From Gammaproteobacteria bacterium RIFCSPHIGHO2_12_FULL_37_34 (lineage in GTDB: Bacteria; Pseudomonadota; Gammaproteobacteria; DSM-16500): a stretch of DNA of 5,322 bases. Each line of letters begins with the position of its first letter. Within the stretch, counting starts at the first letter, position 1. Below, one piece after another: positions 1-5,322 of the stretch. Under the pieces are notes generated by a model. The model did no database searches, was not told where the DNA came from, and was given only the letters and a program-made list of their open reading frames with translations. The stretch is from assembly GCA_001801495.1 (NCBI GenBank), contig MGXW01000067.1:1-5322 (forward strand). Reading direction: 5' to 3'. Both the position numbers and the translations under genes were made by a program.

Positions 1-848
1 TCAATATCATGCGCCGTGCAATGATCAATCATCATGTTTCCTGATATCATCCAAATCTTTAATAAAGAAAACATTCCCCAACCTAATCCTAATTGCCCTG
101 TAAAAAACAAACTAAAATTAGGATTGGCGCCATAACTTAATAACAAAGGAATATAATAACTTGCGCGAGCATCTATATTCGAAGTAGCATGTTGTTGCTC
201 ACACACTTCAAAGATAATGATTTTACCCAGCAAAGTAGATTGGGCTTTGTCATGTTTCACATGAGGATCCATGCTTAATTTTAATAAAACAGGAATAGTT
301 TCCGGACAAAACAACGCCCAATTTTGTAAAGACAATTTTCCTATTCTCTTTAAAACATTCACCCCTAAGTAATCAGGAAACATTTTTTCGACGCAACTTT
401 CAGGCAGCCATTTTGCCGCAATAATGAGAATAATAGAGCTCATGATTAATAGCCGAGAAGCTAGTAATTGATCGGTGGAATCCATTTTATTCTGGGGTTT
501 TAAAATAGCGACGATGGGCTCCCAAAGCAAATCCTGGAAGATATGGTCTGACATCTCGTAACGATAATTACAATGACCTTCTAATAGACGCTTTTTTAAA
601 AAAGAAACAAGCTCCTCTGGGTCAATTAACGTTTTTCGTATAGCATCATCAATACCGCGATTAACAAATTCAATAAATAAATTCGTTTCAAGTATGGCAA
701 ATTGAAATACTTTAAGTAAAACTCGATCACAAAAAACAGGGTCCTGCAAAGCTTTTTGCACACACTGACTGGCATAAGGAAGTGGTAAATCATATAAAGC
801 GTGATACAGTTGTTCCTGATTATGAATCGTATAAGAAAAGTCTTCCAT
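1..848 (-). CDS. Hypothetical protein, N-terminal 282 codons (3' end outside window), weak ankyrin-like segment
   Basis: An ATG at 848-846 opens a frame with no stop for 282 codons, running off the window edge, so this is a real gene whose C-terminus is missing. I do not recognise the family. The visible part is mostly predicted helix, with no signal peptide. It has a hydrophobic helix near residues 132-145 (RLLIMSSIILIIAA), more likely a buried helix than a membrane anchor. Residues 235-244 (LLLSYGANPN) match the end of an ankyrin repeat, and residues 187-211 (LLKLSMDPHVKHD, then STLLGKI) look like a second, degenerate unit. An ankyrin-type or other alpha-helical repeat protein is therefore possible, which in Legionellales would fit an effector-like or host-interacting protein; this is inference. 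It begins 27 bp after the rho stop on the same strand, with a weak purine-rich ribosome site (AGAGA, 853-857). It may be expressed by readthrough from rho. High confidence as a gene, low as to function. Confidence 0.8.
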   Translation of the reverse strand, partial: MEDFSYTIHNQEQLYHALYDLPLPYASQCVQKALQDPVFCDRVLLKVFQFAILETNLFIEFVNRGIDDAIRKTLIDPEELVSFLKKRLLEGHCNYRYEMSDHIFQDLLWEPIVAILKPQNKMDSTDQLLASRLLIMSSIILIIAAKWLPESCVEKMFPDYLGVNVLKRIGKLSLQNWALFCPETIPVLLKLSMDPHVKHDKAQSTLLGKIIIFEVCEQQHATSNIDARASYYIPLLLSYGANPNFSLFFTGQLGLGWGMFSLLKIWMISGNMMIDHCTAHDI

Positions 849-883
849 AACGTCTCTAGAATTCTTAGAACATCCCTAGAATT
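849..883. repeat. Imperfect 15-bp direct repeat across the rho stop codon
   Basis: Two copies, 849-863 (aacgtctctagaatt) and 869-883 (aacatccctagaatt), differ at two positions and are offset by 20 bp. The copy at 869-883 contains the rho stop codon (TAG, 878-876) and its last sense bases. The other fills the short gap before the downstream gene and supplies its weak ribosome site. It may be a small tandem duplication; chance is possible in AT-rich DNA. Confidence 0.5.
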
Positions 884-2132
884 TTTTCATTGCATCAAAA
901 AATTCATGATTCGTTTTCGTATCTTTCATTTTGTCAATCAAAAATTCAATTGCGCCATCTTCCATAGGCTGCAATAGTTTACGTAAAATCCACATTTTTT
1001 GTAGATCGTCTTTATCAACAAATTTTTCATCGCGTCGCGTACCACTACGATTAATATTAATCGAAGGATAAACTCGCCGCTCAGCAATACGCCGATCAAG
1101 ATGAATTTCCATGTTACCGGTACCCTTAAATTCTTCGTAAATCACATCATCCATTTTAGAACCAGTTTCAACTAAAGCCGTCGCAATAATGGTTAAACTG
1201 CCACCCTCTTCAATGTTACGCGCTGCTCCAAAAAAGCGCTTAGGGCGTTGCAAAGCATTTGAATCGACACCACCTGTTAATACTTTTCCAGAAGCCGGCA
1301 CAACCGTATTATAAGCACGCGCAAGACGGGTGACCGAATCAAGCAAAATGACTACATCACGTTTGTGTTCAACCAAACGTTTGGCCTTTTCAATCACCAT
1401 TTCTGCAACTTGCACATGACGATTGGCTGGTTCATCAAACGTACTAGCAATCACTTCGCCTTTAACCGAGCGCGACATTTCTGTGACTTCTTCTGGGCGT
1501 TCGTCAATCAACAATACGATCAAATAACATTCGGGGTGATTATGCGCGATGGAATGCGCAATATTTTGTAACATCATGGTCTTACCAGCTTTAGGTGGTG
1601 ATACAATCAAACCACGTTGACCCCTACCAAACGGAGCAATTAAATCAATGACACGAGCAGTAATATCTTCCGTGCTACCATTGCCCAACTCCATTTTAAG
1701 TCGTTTCTCAGCAAATAATGGCGTGAGATTTTCAAATAAAACTTTATTCTTAGCATGTTCCGGTGCCTCAAAATTAATTTCATCTACTTTCAAAAGTGCA
1801 AAATAACGTTCCCCTTCTTTGGGGGGACGAATTTTGCCTGAAATGGTATCTCCTGTACGCAAGTTAAAGCGGCGAATTTGGCTAGGAGAAACATAGATAT
1901 CATCCGGACCTGCTAAATAAGAACCCTCAGCAGAGCGTAAAAATCCAAACCCATCCTGGAGTATTTCCAATACACCATCGCCATGAATATCTTCACCACG
2001 CTTAGCATGCTCTTTTAATATGGCAAAAATAATATCTTGTTTTCTAGAGCGAGCCATATTTTCTAATCCGTATTGCTCGGACAAAGTAACCAGTTCTGCT
2101 GCACTCTTCTTTTTGAGTTCACTTAAATTCAT
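876..2132 (-). CDS. rho: Transcription termination factor Rho
   Basis: This encodes the hexameric, RNA-dependent ATPase/translocase that terminates transcription at Rho-dependent sites. It has 418 residues, against 419 in E. coli. Residues 1-47 form the helical Rho N-domain. Residues 50-120 form the cold-shock-like primary RNA-binding domain with the DGFGFLRS motif (60-67). The RecA-type ATPase core follows: Walker A SPPKAGKT (178-185), catalytic Glu211 in LIDERPEE, Walker B ending at Asp265 (VVILLDS), the Q-loop VLTGGVDSNAL (284-294), the R-loop around GSKMDD (324-329) and the arginine finger Arg366 in NRSGTRR. Lys181, Lys184, Arg212, Asp265, Ser266 and Arg269, known bicyclomycin contacts in the E. 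coli enzyme, are all present, so it should be a canonical, drug-sensitive Rho. The ATG start is supported by the conserved MNLSELKKK beginning and an AGGA at 2147-2144, 11 nt upstream. It follows trxA across a 231-bp leader, the usual arrangement. Confidence 0.99.
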   Translation of the reverse strand: MNLSELKKKSAAELVTLSEQYGLENMARSRKQDIIFAILKEHAKRGEDIHGDGVLEILQDGFGFLRSAEGSYLAGPDDIYVSPSQIRRFNLRTGDTISGKIRPPKEGERYFALLKVDEINFEAPEHAKNKVLFENLTPLFAEKRLKMELGNGSTEDITARVIDLIAPFGRGQRGLIVSPPKAGKTMMLQNIAHSIAHNHPECYLIVLLIDERPEEVTEMSRSVKGEVIASTFDEPANRHVQVAEMVIEKAKRLVEHKRDVVILLDSVTRLARAYNTVVPASGKVLTGGVDSNALQRPKRFFGAARNIEEGGSLTIIATALVETGSKMDDVIYEEFKGTGNMEIHLDRRIAERRVYPSININRSGTRRDEKFVDKDDLQKMWILRKLLQPMEDGAIEFLIDKMKDTKTNHEFFDAMKKF

Positions 2133-2156
2133 AATGATTTAAATCCTAAAAATAAA

Positions 2157-2171
2157 ATTAATTAATTAATT
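2157..2171. repeat. Short AATT-type tetranucleotide run
   Basis: The sequence attaattaattaatt is a 15-bp tract of period four just upstream of the rho ribosome site. It is unstructured and A/U-rich as RNA, so it could help ribosome access. It is too short to call a phase-variable repeat with confidence. Confidence 0.5.
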
Positions 2172-2186
2172 GATTTATTTACAGAA

Positions 2187-2210
2187 GTGTCCTAACGAAG
2201 GTCGTGACAC
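2187..2210 (-). promoter_or_regulatory. Leader RNA hairpin before rho
   Basis: On the minus strand, GTGTC-ACGA pairs with TCGT-GACAC around a CCT loop, with a three-base bulge (TAG). That gives nine base pairs in total. No U-run follows, so it is not an intrinsic terminator. It competes with the overlapping palindrome at 2213-2201, as the two share the ACGA strand and cannot form together. Confidence 0.4.
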
Positions 2211-2213
2211 GAC
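2201..2213. repeat. 13-bp palindrome in the rho leader
   Basis: The sequence gtcgtgacacgac has perfect six-base arms (2201-2206 and 2208-2213) around one central base. In RNA it would form a five-pair stem with a three-base loop, mutually exclusive with the hairpin at 2210-2187. As DNA it could be a small operator, but I recognise no known regulator site in it. Confidence 0.45.
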
Positions 2214-2300
2214 TGATAACCACAAACATTAAACTTCAATGGATATTGTTAAAACAGGTAAAAATGGGGTTATCGACCTATTCAAAATACCACTAATTTT

Positions 2301-2333
2301 AAAAAAGTTCTAGGGGGGCCGCATTTAAAACTT
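2301..2333 (-). terminator. Weak terminator-like hairpin after trxA
   Basis: On the minus strand, AAGTTTTA (2333-2326) pairs with TAGAACTT (2312-2305), including one G-U pair, around a 13-base loop, followed by four further U residues. The position, 30 bp past the trxA stop, and the U-run fit a terminator or attenuator between trxA and rho. The stem is A/U-rich and the loop long, so termination would be inefficient at best. Confidence 0.3.
2310..2324 (-). other. Possible four-residue ORF, MRPP-stop, in the hairpin loop
   Basis: ATG CGG CCC CCC TAG lies mostly in the loop of the hairpin at 2333-2301, with its stop in the 3' arm. It contains a six-C run that stands out in this AT-rich leader. 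No good ribosome site precedes it. Consecutive prolines before a stop codon are known to slow termination, so a regulatory reading is conceivable, but chance is the default explanation. Confidence 0.12.
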
Positions 2334-2363
2334 ACATGCCAAAAGCGTATCAGAATGTGCAAA

Positions 2364-2690
2364 CTAACACGTATGGCTATCAATAAATTGAATTAAATCT
2401 GCCTTACTCAGTAATCCCACTTGGGTTGCTTTCACTTGCCCATCTTGAAAAAGAATGAGGGTAGGTATGCCGCGAACTCCAAACTTAGGCGGTGTAGAGG
2501 GATTTTGATCCACATTTAATTTGACGAATTTTACTTTATCAACATATTTTAATGCGACTTCTTCCACAATAGGCGTCAACGCTTTACAAGGCCCGCACCA
2601 TTGTGCCCAAAAATCAACTATTACTGGTAATTTCGATTTAATCACATCATTTTCAAATGAGGCATCACTAATCGCTTGAACTTGACTCAT
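2364..2690 (-). CDS. trxA: Thioredoxin
   Basis: This is the small cytoplasmic dithiol-disulfide oxidoreductase that passes electrons from thioredoxin reductase to ribonucleotide reductase, methionine sulfoxide reductase and other partners. It has 108 residues, the same numbering as mature E. coli thioredoxin. Visible landmarks are buried Asp26, Trp28, the active site WCGPCK (31-36) with Cys32 and Cys35, the cis-proline loop GIPT (74-77, Pro76) and Gly92 in VGLLSK. It lacks a signal peptide, so it is cytosolic. It starts 24 bp after the transporter stop. AAAGG at 2704-2700 sits nine bases before the ATG, with a second copy just upstream. rho follows after a 231-bp leader. One oddity is that the chain ends in cysteine (SHTC, Cys108), beyond the catalytic pair. 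Confidence 0.98.
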   Translation of the reverse strand: MSQVQAISDASFENDVIKSKLPVIVDFWAQWCGPCKALTPIVEEVALKYVDKVKFVKLNVDQNPSTPPKFGVRGIPTLILFQDGQVKATQVGLLSKADLIQFIDSHTC

Positions 2691-2714
2691 AATTATATAC
2701 CTTTACCTTTTTCA

Positions 2715-3986
2715 TTAAGCCAGATCTCTATCATAAAATACCCGTACAGGTAACAATAATATCATTCCTATCACAAAAAACACCATGATGGTTGCCATAC
2801 CCACACGTTGGCTATTAAACAACATGGTCATCAACCCTAATAACCAGGGTCCCATAAATGCAGTAATTCTACCCGATAATGAATACAAACCAAACCATTC
2901 CGTAGAAATTTCTTTATTAGAAATCAAATGAGCCATGAGTGAACGACTAGCCGATTGTACCGGACCAACAAACAGACACAATAATAATGCAACTCCCCAA
3001 AAAATATATTTATCATGTAAAAAAAGTATAGGAATGCCAAATATAATTAAGCAAATCAATGAAATAATAATGGTACGCTTCGAACTAAAATAATCATCTA
3101 CCCACGCAAATAAAATGGCACCTAAGCCCGCGGTCGTATTCATCGTGATACCAAAAATTAATACTTCTTCAAATGATAACCCATATGTTCCTGCCGCATA
3201 AATTCCACCAAATGCAAATAATGTATTCAACCCATCGGCATAAACCATATGTGCAACCAGATAAAGAAAAACGTTTTTTTCCTGTGGAATTTTTTTCAAT
3301 GTGGAACGCAATTCTTGCCACCCTGCTCGCACAGCTTGTAATAATGGGCGCGCCGTATGAGAGATGCTTGGTACCAAAAAAAATAAGGGCAGAGAAAATA
3401 AAGCATACCATATTGCGACGAAAGGACCGCATATACGGATTTGAGCAGCAGTACTTGCATCTAAAGAAAAAATATTATTCTTGACGAAAACAAATAAGGT
3501 AATTAAAAGTGCAACTATACCGCCGAGATAACCACATCCCCAACCCCATCCCGAAATACGTCCGACATAATTTCTTGGTGCGATATAAGTCAGAAAAGCA
3601 TTATAAAACACCAATGCAACTTCTAACCCAATGGTACCGAACACAACACATGTTAATGTAAAATAAACTGACCTCGGATGCGGATAAGAAAACCATAACA
3701 ATGCTGTGCTTATAATACAAAGCCAAGAGAAAAAAAACAGCCATTGCTTGTGGTGCCCCCCTCGATCAGCAATCGCACCTAATATGGGGCTAGCTAATGC
3801 AATAATAGCACCAGCAAGCGCTATGGCATTTGCCCATTGATACGTACCTACAATATGGTCGCTCGCAACCTTTGTCGTGAAATAGGTAGCAAATATAAAT
3901 GTTGTCACAATAATAGCAAACGAAGAACTTGCCCAATCATATAAACACCAGGCGGCAATCGAAATAATAGCTTTATGATTTCTCAA
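2715..3986 (-). CDS. UMF1/Atg22-like major facilitator superfamily transporter
   Basis: This is a 423-residue inner-membrane protein with about 11-12 hydrophobic segments. It matches the UMF1 branch of the major facilitator superfamily, related to the yeast vacuolar effluxer Atg22: WCLYDWASSSF (13-23), SPILGAIADRGG (66-77), RISGWGWGCGYLGG (143-156), VYADGLNTLFAFGGIYA (248-264), GPVQSASRSLMA (341-352) and EWFGLYSLSGRITAFMGP (363-380) are the family's conserved blocks. A soluble loop around 207-240 joins the two halves. The substrate is unknown; Atg22 exports amino acids from the vacuole, but this cannot be transferred to bacterial members. The start is TTG, not ATG: an in-frame TAA lies only four codons upstream, AAGGA is six bases before the TTG, and the conserved N-terminal block begins within 13 residues. 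It sits 36 bp after the ligase-acyltransferase gene and 24 bp before trxA, consistent with one transcript. Confidence 0.93.
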   Translation of the reverse strand: MRNHKAIISIAAWCLYDWASSSFAIIVTTFIFATYFTTKVASDHIVGTYQWANAIALAGAIIALASPILGAIADRGGHHKQWLFFFSWLCIISTALLWFSYPHPRSVYFTLTCVVFGTIGLEVALVFYNAFLTYIAPRNYVGRISGWGWGCGYLGGIVALLITLFVFVKNNIFSLDASTAAQIRICGPFVAIWYALFSLPLFFLVPSISHTARPLLQAVRAGWQELRSTLKKIPQEKNVFLYLVAHMVYADGLNTLFAFGGIYAAGTYGLSFEEVLIFGITMNTTAGLGAILFAWVDDYFSSKRTIIISLICLIIFGIPILFLHDKYIFWGVALLLCLFVGPVQSASRSLMAHLISNKEISTEWFGLYSLSGRITAFMGPWLLGLMTMLFNSQRVGMATIMVFFVIGMILLLPVRVFYDRDLA

Positions 3987-3992
3987 ATGATT

Positions 3993-3997
3993 TCCTT
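3993..3997 (-). promoter_or_regulatory. Ribosome binding site fixing the TTG start of the transporter
   Basis: AAGGA on the minus strand lies six bases before TTG (3986-3984). The in-frame stop TAA (3998-3996) overlaps it, so no start further upstream is possible, and the next in-frame Met is about 245 codons downstream. Confidence 0.8.
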
Positions 3998-4022
3998 AGA
4001 GTCTTAAATGAGAGCACCTGGT

Positions 4023-5322
4023 TTAATCTAATGGTCGCCGAGGCGCAACCGTTTGTGCCGCAATCAAATCTAATACAGGCTCTCCACAATATTGTGCAAT
4101 ATGACCGCGCACCGTATCACGCAATCGTGTAACATCTTGCCATTCATTACCGCTTGGTGTAATAGGATCACAAATCGTAATGGTTATTCGATTTGGTTTT
4201 AGCAATTTTTCCTCCGCTCGAAGAATAGATCGCGTTCCTTTTAAAGCAAGAGGACAAATAGGCATTTGTAGCTCCGTCGAAATTTTAAAAGCACCTAGGC
4301 GAAATGGACGCAATCCTAAAGCATAGCCAAATGTTCCTTCAGGAAAAATAAGCACATTCTGACCTAATTTAAGCACTTGTTCAATTCGTTTGGTATCTTC
4401 TAATCCCTTGGATAAATCAAGTCTATCCACAGATAGATAACCTAGTTTCTTCATAAACGTACGTAAAATAGGGGTGGATAATAATTCTTTTTTACCCACA
4501 AAACGAGTTTGTAATGGCAAGATTTCTATTAAAATGAATGAATCCACATAGCTTGAGTGATTAGCAACAAATAACATGGGTGAAGATACTATTAATTTTT
4601 CTGAACCGATTACCTTGATAGGGCAAAAACAAAATCGGCGTAACCATCTCGCACTTATTTGACAAACTTTTACAGCAAATTCGCGCGGAGTGACACAAAC
4701 AATCAGATAAATTGGGATGAGGCTAATAATCATAAGAAACACAACATAAACAGTATAAATGAATTTAAATAATGTGGTTAAAAAAGAAATGCTTTTAGTG
4801 ATGAACCACTGACAAGCGAGTTTTGCTACTTGCATCCAAGCAGGCAAACGTATGCCATTTAACTTTCCCTCTACATACATTGATTTGCATGCCGCACGTT
4901 GTAATTTACCACTCGATGTTTTAGGAACAGTGCGTGGAGCAACTAAAATGATTTGATCCGGAACAATATTTAAATTTTCTGAAATAATCTTTTGAATTGC
5001 CCGAGAAATTTCATCGCGTTTTTTTCTATTTTTTTCCTGTGTTTCAGCAACAACCATCAGTTGCTCTGTTCCTCTTTCGATATTATTCACACCAAAAGCA
5101 ATCACGCAGCCTTGGCGCACACCAGAAATTCCACCTACTAATTCTTCAATCTCAACAGGATAAAGATTTCTTCCTGCTTTAATAATTAAATCTTTTCGAC
5201 GACCCGTAATAAATAATTCCCCATCGACTAAATAAGCAAGATCACCCGTATCCCACCAACCATCATGGTAAACAGCCTGCGTTGCTTGTGGATTGTGATA
5301 ATACCCCTGCATACTAGAAGGA
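4023..5322 (-). CDS. Fatty-acyl adenylate/CoA ligase C-terminal domain fused to PlsC-type acyltransferase (5' end outside window)
   Basis: The frame is open to the window edge; three codons (P-S-S) precede the first visible Met at 5312, so that Met is internal. Numbering from it, residues 1-145 are the C-terminal lid of an adenylate-forming enzyme: DGWWDTGDLAYL (17-28), ITGRRKDLIIKAGRNLYP (35-52) and PKTSSGKLQR (130-139) with catalytic Lys136. These activate a fatty acid as acyl-AMP; the GRNLYP form recalls fatty-acyl-AMP ligases. A hydrophobic membrane segment follows (about 180-207). Residues 240-410 form an acyl-glycerolphosphate acyltransferase domain: NHSSYVD (251-257, His252 and Asp257 catalytic), GYLSVDR (291-297), FPEGT (323-327) and CPLALKGTR (353-361). 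The enzyme could activate a fatty acid and transfer it to a lysophospholipid or similar acceptor at the inner membrane, like E. coli Aas but with domain order reversed. Whether it makes acyl-CoA, acyl-AMP or acyl-ACP cannot be told without the N-terminal half. Confidence 0.93.
   Translation of the reverse strand, partial: PSSMQGYYHNPQATQAVYHDGWWDTGDLAYLVDGELFITGRRKDLIIKAGRNLYPVEIEELVGGISGVRQGCVIAFGVNNIERGTEQLMVVAETQEKNRKKRDEISRAIQKIISENLNIVPDQIILVAPRTVPKTSSGKLQRAACKSMYVEGKLNGIRLPAWMQVAKLACQWFITKSISFLTTLFKFIYTVYVVFLMIISLIPIYLIVCVTPREFAVKVCQISARWLRRFCFCPIKVIGSEKLIVSSPMLFVANHSSYVDSFILIEILPLQTRFVGKKELLSTPILRTFMKKLGYLSVDRLDLSKGLEDTKRIEQVLKLGQNVLIFPEGTFGYALGLRPFRLGAFKISTELQMPICPLALKGTRSILRAEEKLLKPNRITITICDPITPSGNEWQDVTRLRDTVRGHIAQYCGEPVLDLIAAQTVAPRRPLD

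Larger units (their letters stand above)
2179..2229 (-). other. Possible 16-codon leader ORF upstream of rho
   Basis: An ATG at 2229-2227 opens a frame reading MFVVISRVTTFVRTLL and ending in TAA at 2181-2179, 46 bp before the rho start. A GAAG sequence lies a few bases upstream as a weak ribosome site. The ORF runs through both overlapping hairpins (2213-2187), so a translating ribosome would remove them. It does not resemble the E. coli rhoL leader peptide. It could equally be a chance ORF: at this length nothing in the sequence separates the two. Confidence 0.15.
2133..2363 (-). promoter_or_regulatory. trxA-rho intergenic region, probable rho leader
   Basis: This 231-bp gap separates trxA from rho and holds no long ORF. 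On the minus strand it contains, in order: a two-codon start-stop (2337-2332), a tiny MRPP ORF inside a weak terminator-like hairpin (2333-2301), a C-over-G stretch (about 2276-2241) resembling a Rho-loading region, a 7-bp complementary pair (GATAACC at 2274-2268 with GGTTATC at 2221-2215), overlapping hairpins (2213-2187), a 16-codon ORF (2229-2179), an AATT-rich run, and the rho ribosome site (AGGA, 2147-2144). In E. coli, rho is autoregulated by Rho-dependent attenuation in its leader. That this leader works likewise is inference from position and composition. I found no convincing sigma-70 promoter in it. Confidence 0.6.

Noticed and set aside
1365..1571. 68-codon plus-strand ORF inside rho
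   Set aside because: It lies antisense within the highly conserved Rho ATPase core and resembles no protein; it is a shadow of rho.
1817..1826. CGT-CCC-CCC in rho resembling the six-C MRPP run in its leader
   Set aside because: In rho it encodes the conserved RPP of the RNA-binding domain; the resemblance is only six C residues plus CG and is probably chance.
2693..2698. Perfect TATAAT on the minus strand just before the trxA ATG
   Set aside because: Transcription from it would begin at or within the trxA start codon, and no matching -35 lies 16-18 bases upstream; it is part of the AT-rich ribosome-site spacer.
2730..2756. Possible trxA promoter inside the end of the transporter gene (TTGTTA, then TATGAT)
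   Set aside because: The spacer is only 15 bases and the sequence is coding; in AT-rich DNA such partial matches are frequent, so it is not called.
3169..3484. Plus- and minus-strand ORFs of 87-103 codons inside the transporter gene
   Set aside because: Both overlap the transporter in other frames; the transporter frame carries conserved family motifs throughout, so these are shadows.
5018..5038. Two runs of seven T in the ligase domain as possible slippage sites
   Set aside because: They encode a lysine/arginine-rich surface helix (EKNRKKRDE) in an intact frame; nothing indicates frameshifting.
4997..5182. 61-codon plus-strand ORF opposite the ligase domain
   Set aside because: It is antisense to the conserved adenylation motifs and has no recognisable features.

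Overview
The window is AT-rich DNA with every recognisable gene on the minus strand, read from high to low coordinates. The Rho and thioredoxin proteins are clearly of gammaproteobacterial type: Rho residues line up almost one-for-one with the E. coli numbering, and the thioredoxin has the same length and numbering as mature E. coli TrxA. The AT-rich composition, the ligase-acyltransferase fusion and a poorly conserved, faintly ankyrin-like protein suggest an intracellular or host-associated group such as Legionellales (Coxiella, Legionella or Berkiella relatives). That placement is inference; no marker here settles it.

Layout in transcription order. At 5322-4023 lies the C-terminal part of a fatty-acyl adenylate/CoA ligase fused to a PlsC-type acyltransferase; its N-terminus is outside the window. 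After 36 bp, at 3986-2715, comes an UMF1/Atg22-like major facilitator transporter that starts with TTG. After 24 bp, at 2690-2364, comes thioredoxin (trxA). A 231-bp leader (2363-2133) follows, with no long ORF but several inverted repeats and very short ORFs. Next is transcription termination factor Rho (2132-876). After 27 bp, from 848 to beyond position 1, comes the first 282 codons of an unrecognised protein. There are no rRNA or tRNA genes, insertion sequences or CRISPR arrays.

Functionally, the first two genes look like membrane-lipid and transport functions: an acyl-activating and acyl-transferring enzyme and a multi-pass exporter. trxA followed by rho is a classic gammaproteobacterial pair. 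The short gaps suggest that ligase-acyltransferase, transporter and trxA are co-transcribed. The longer trxA-rho gap is the expected place for rho autoregulation, and it is the most interesting non-coding stretch here. The gene after rho is so close, with no visible intrinsic terminator between, that it may be expressed by readthrough from rho. I see no convincing new defence, mobile or secretion system; this is mostly an ordinary chromosomal housekeeping region with a few details worth checking.
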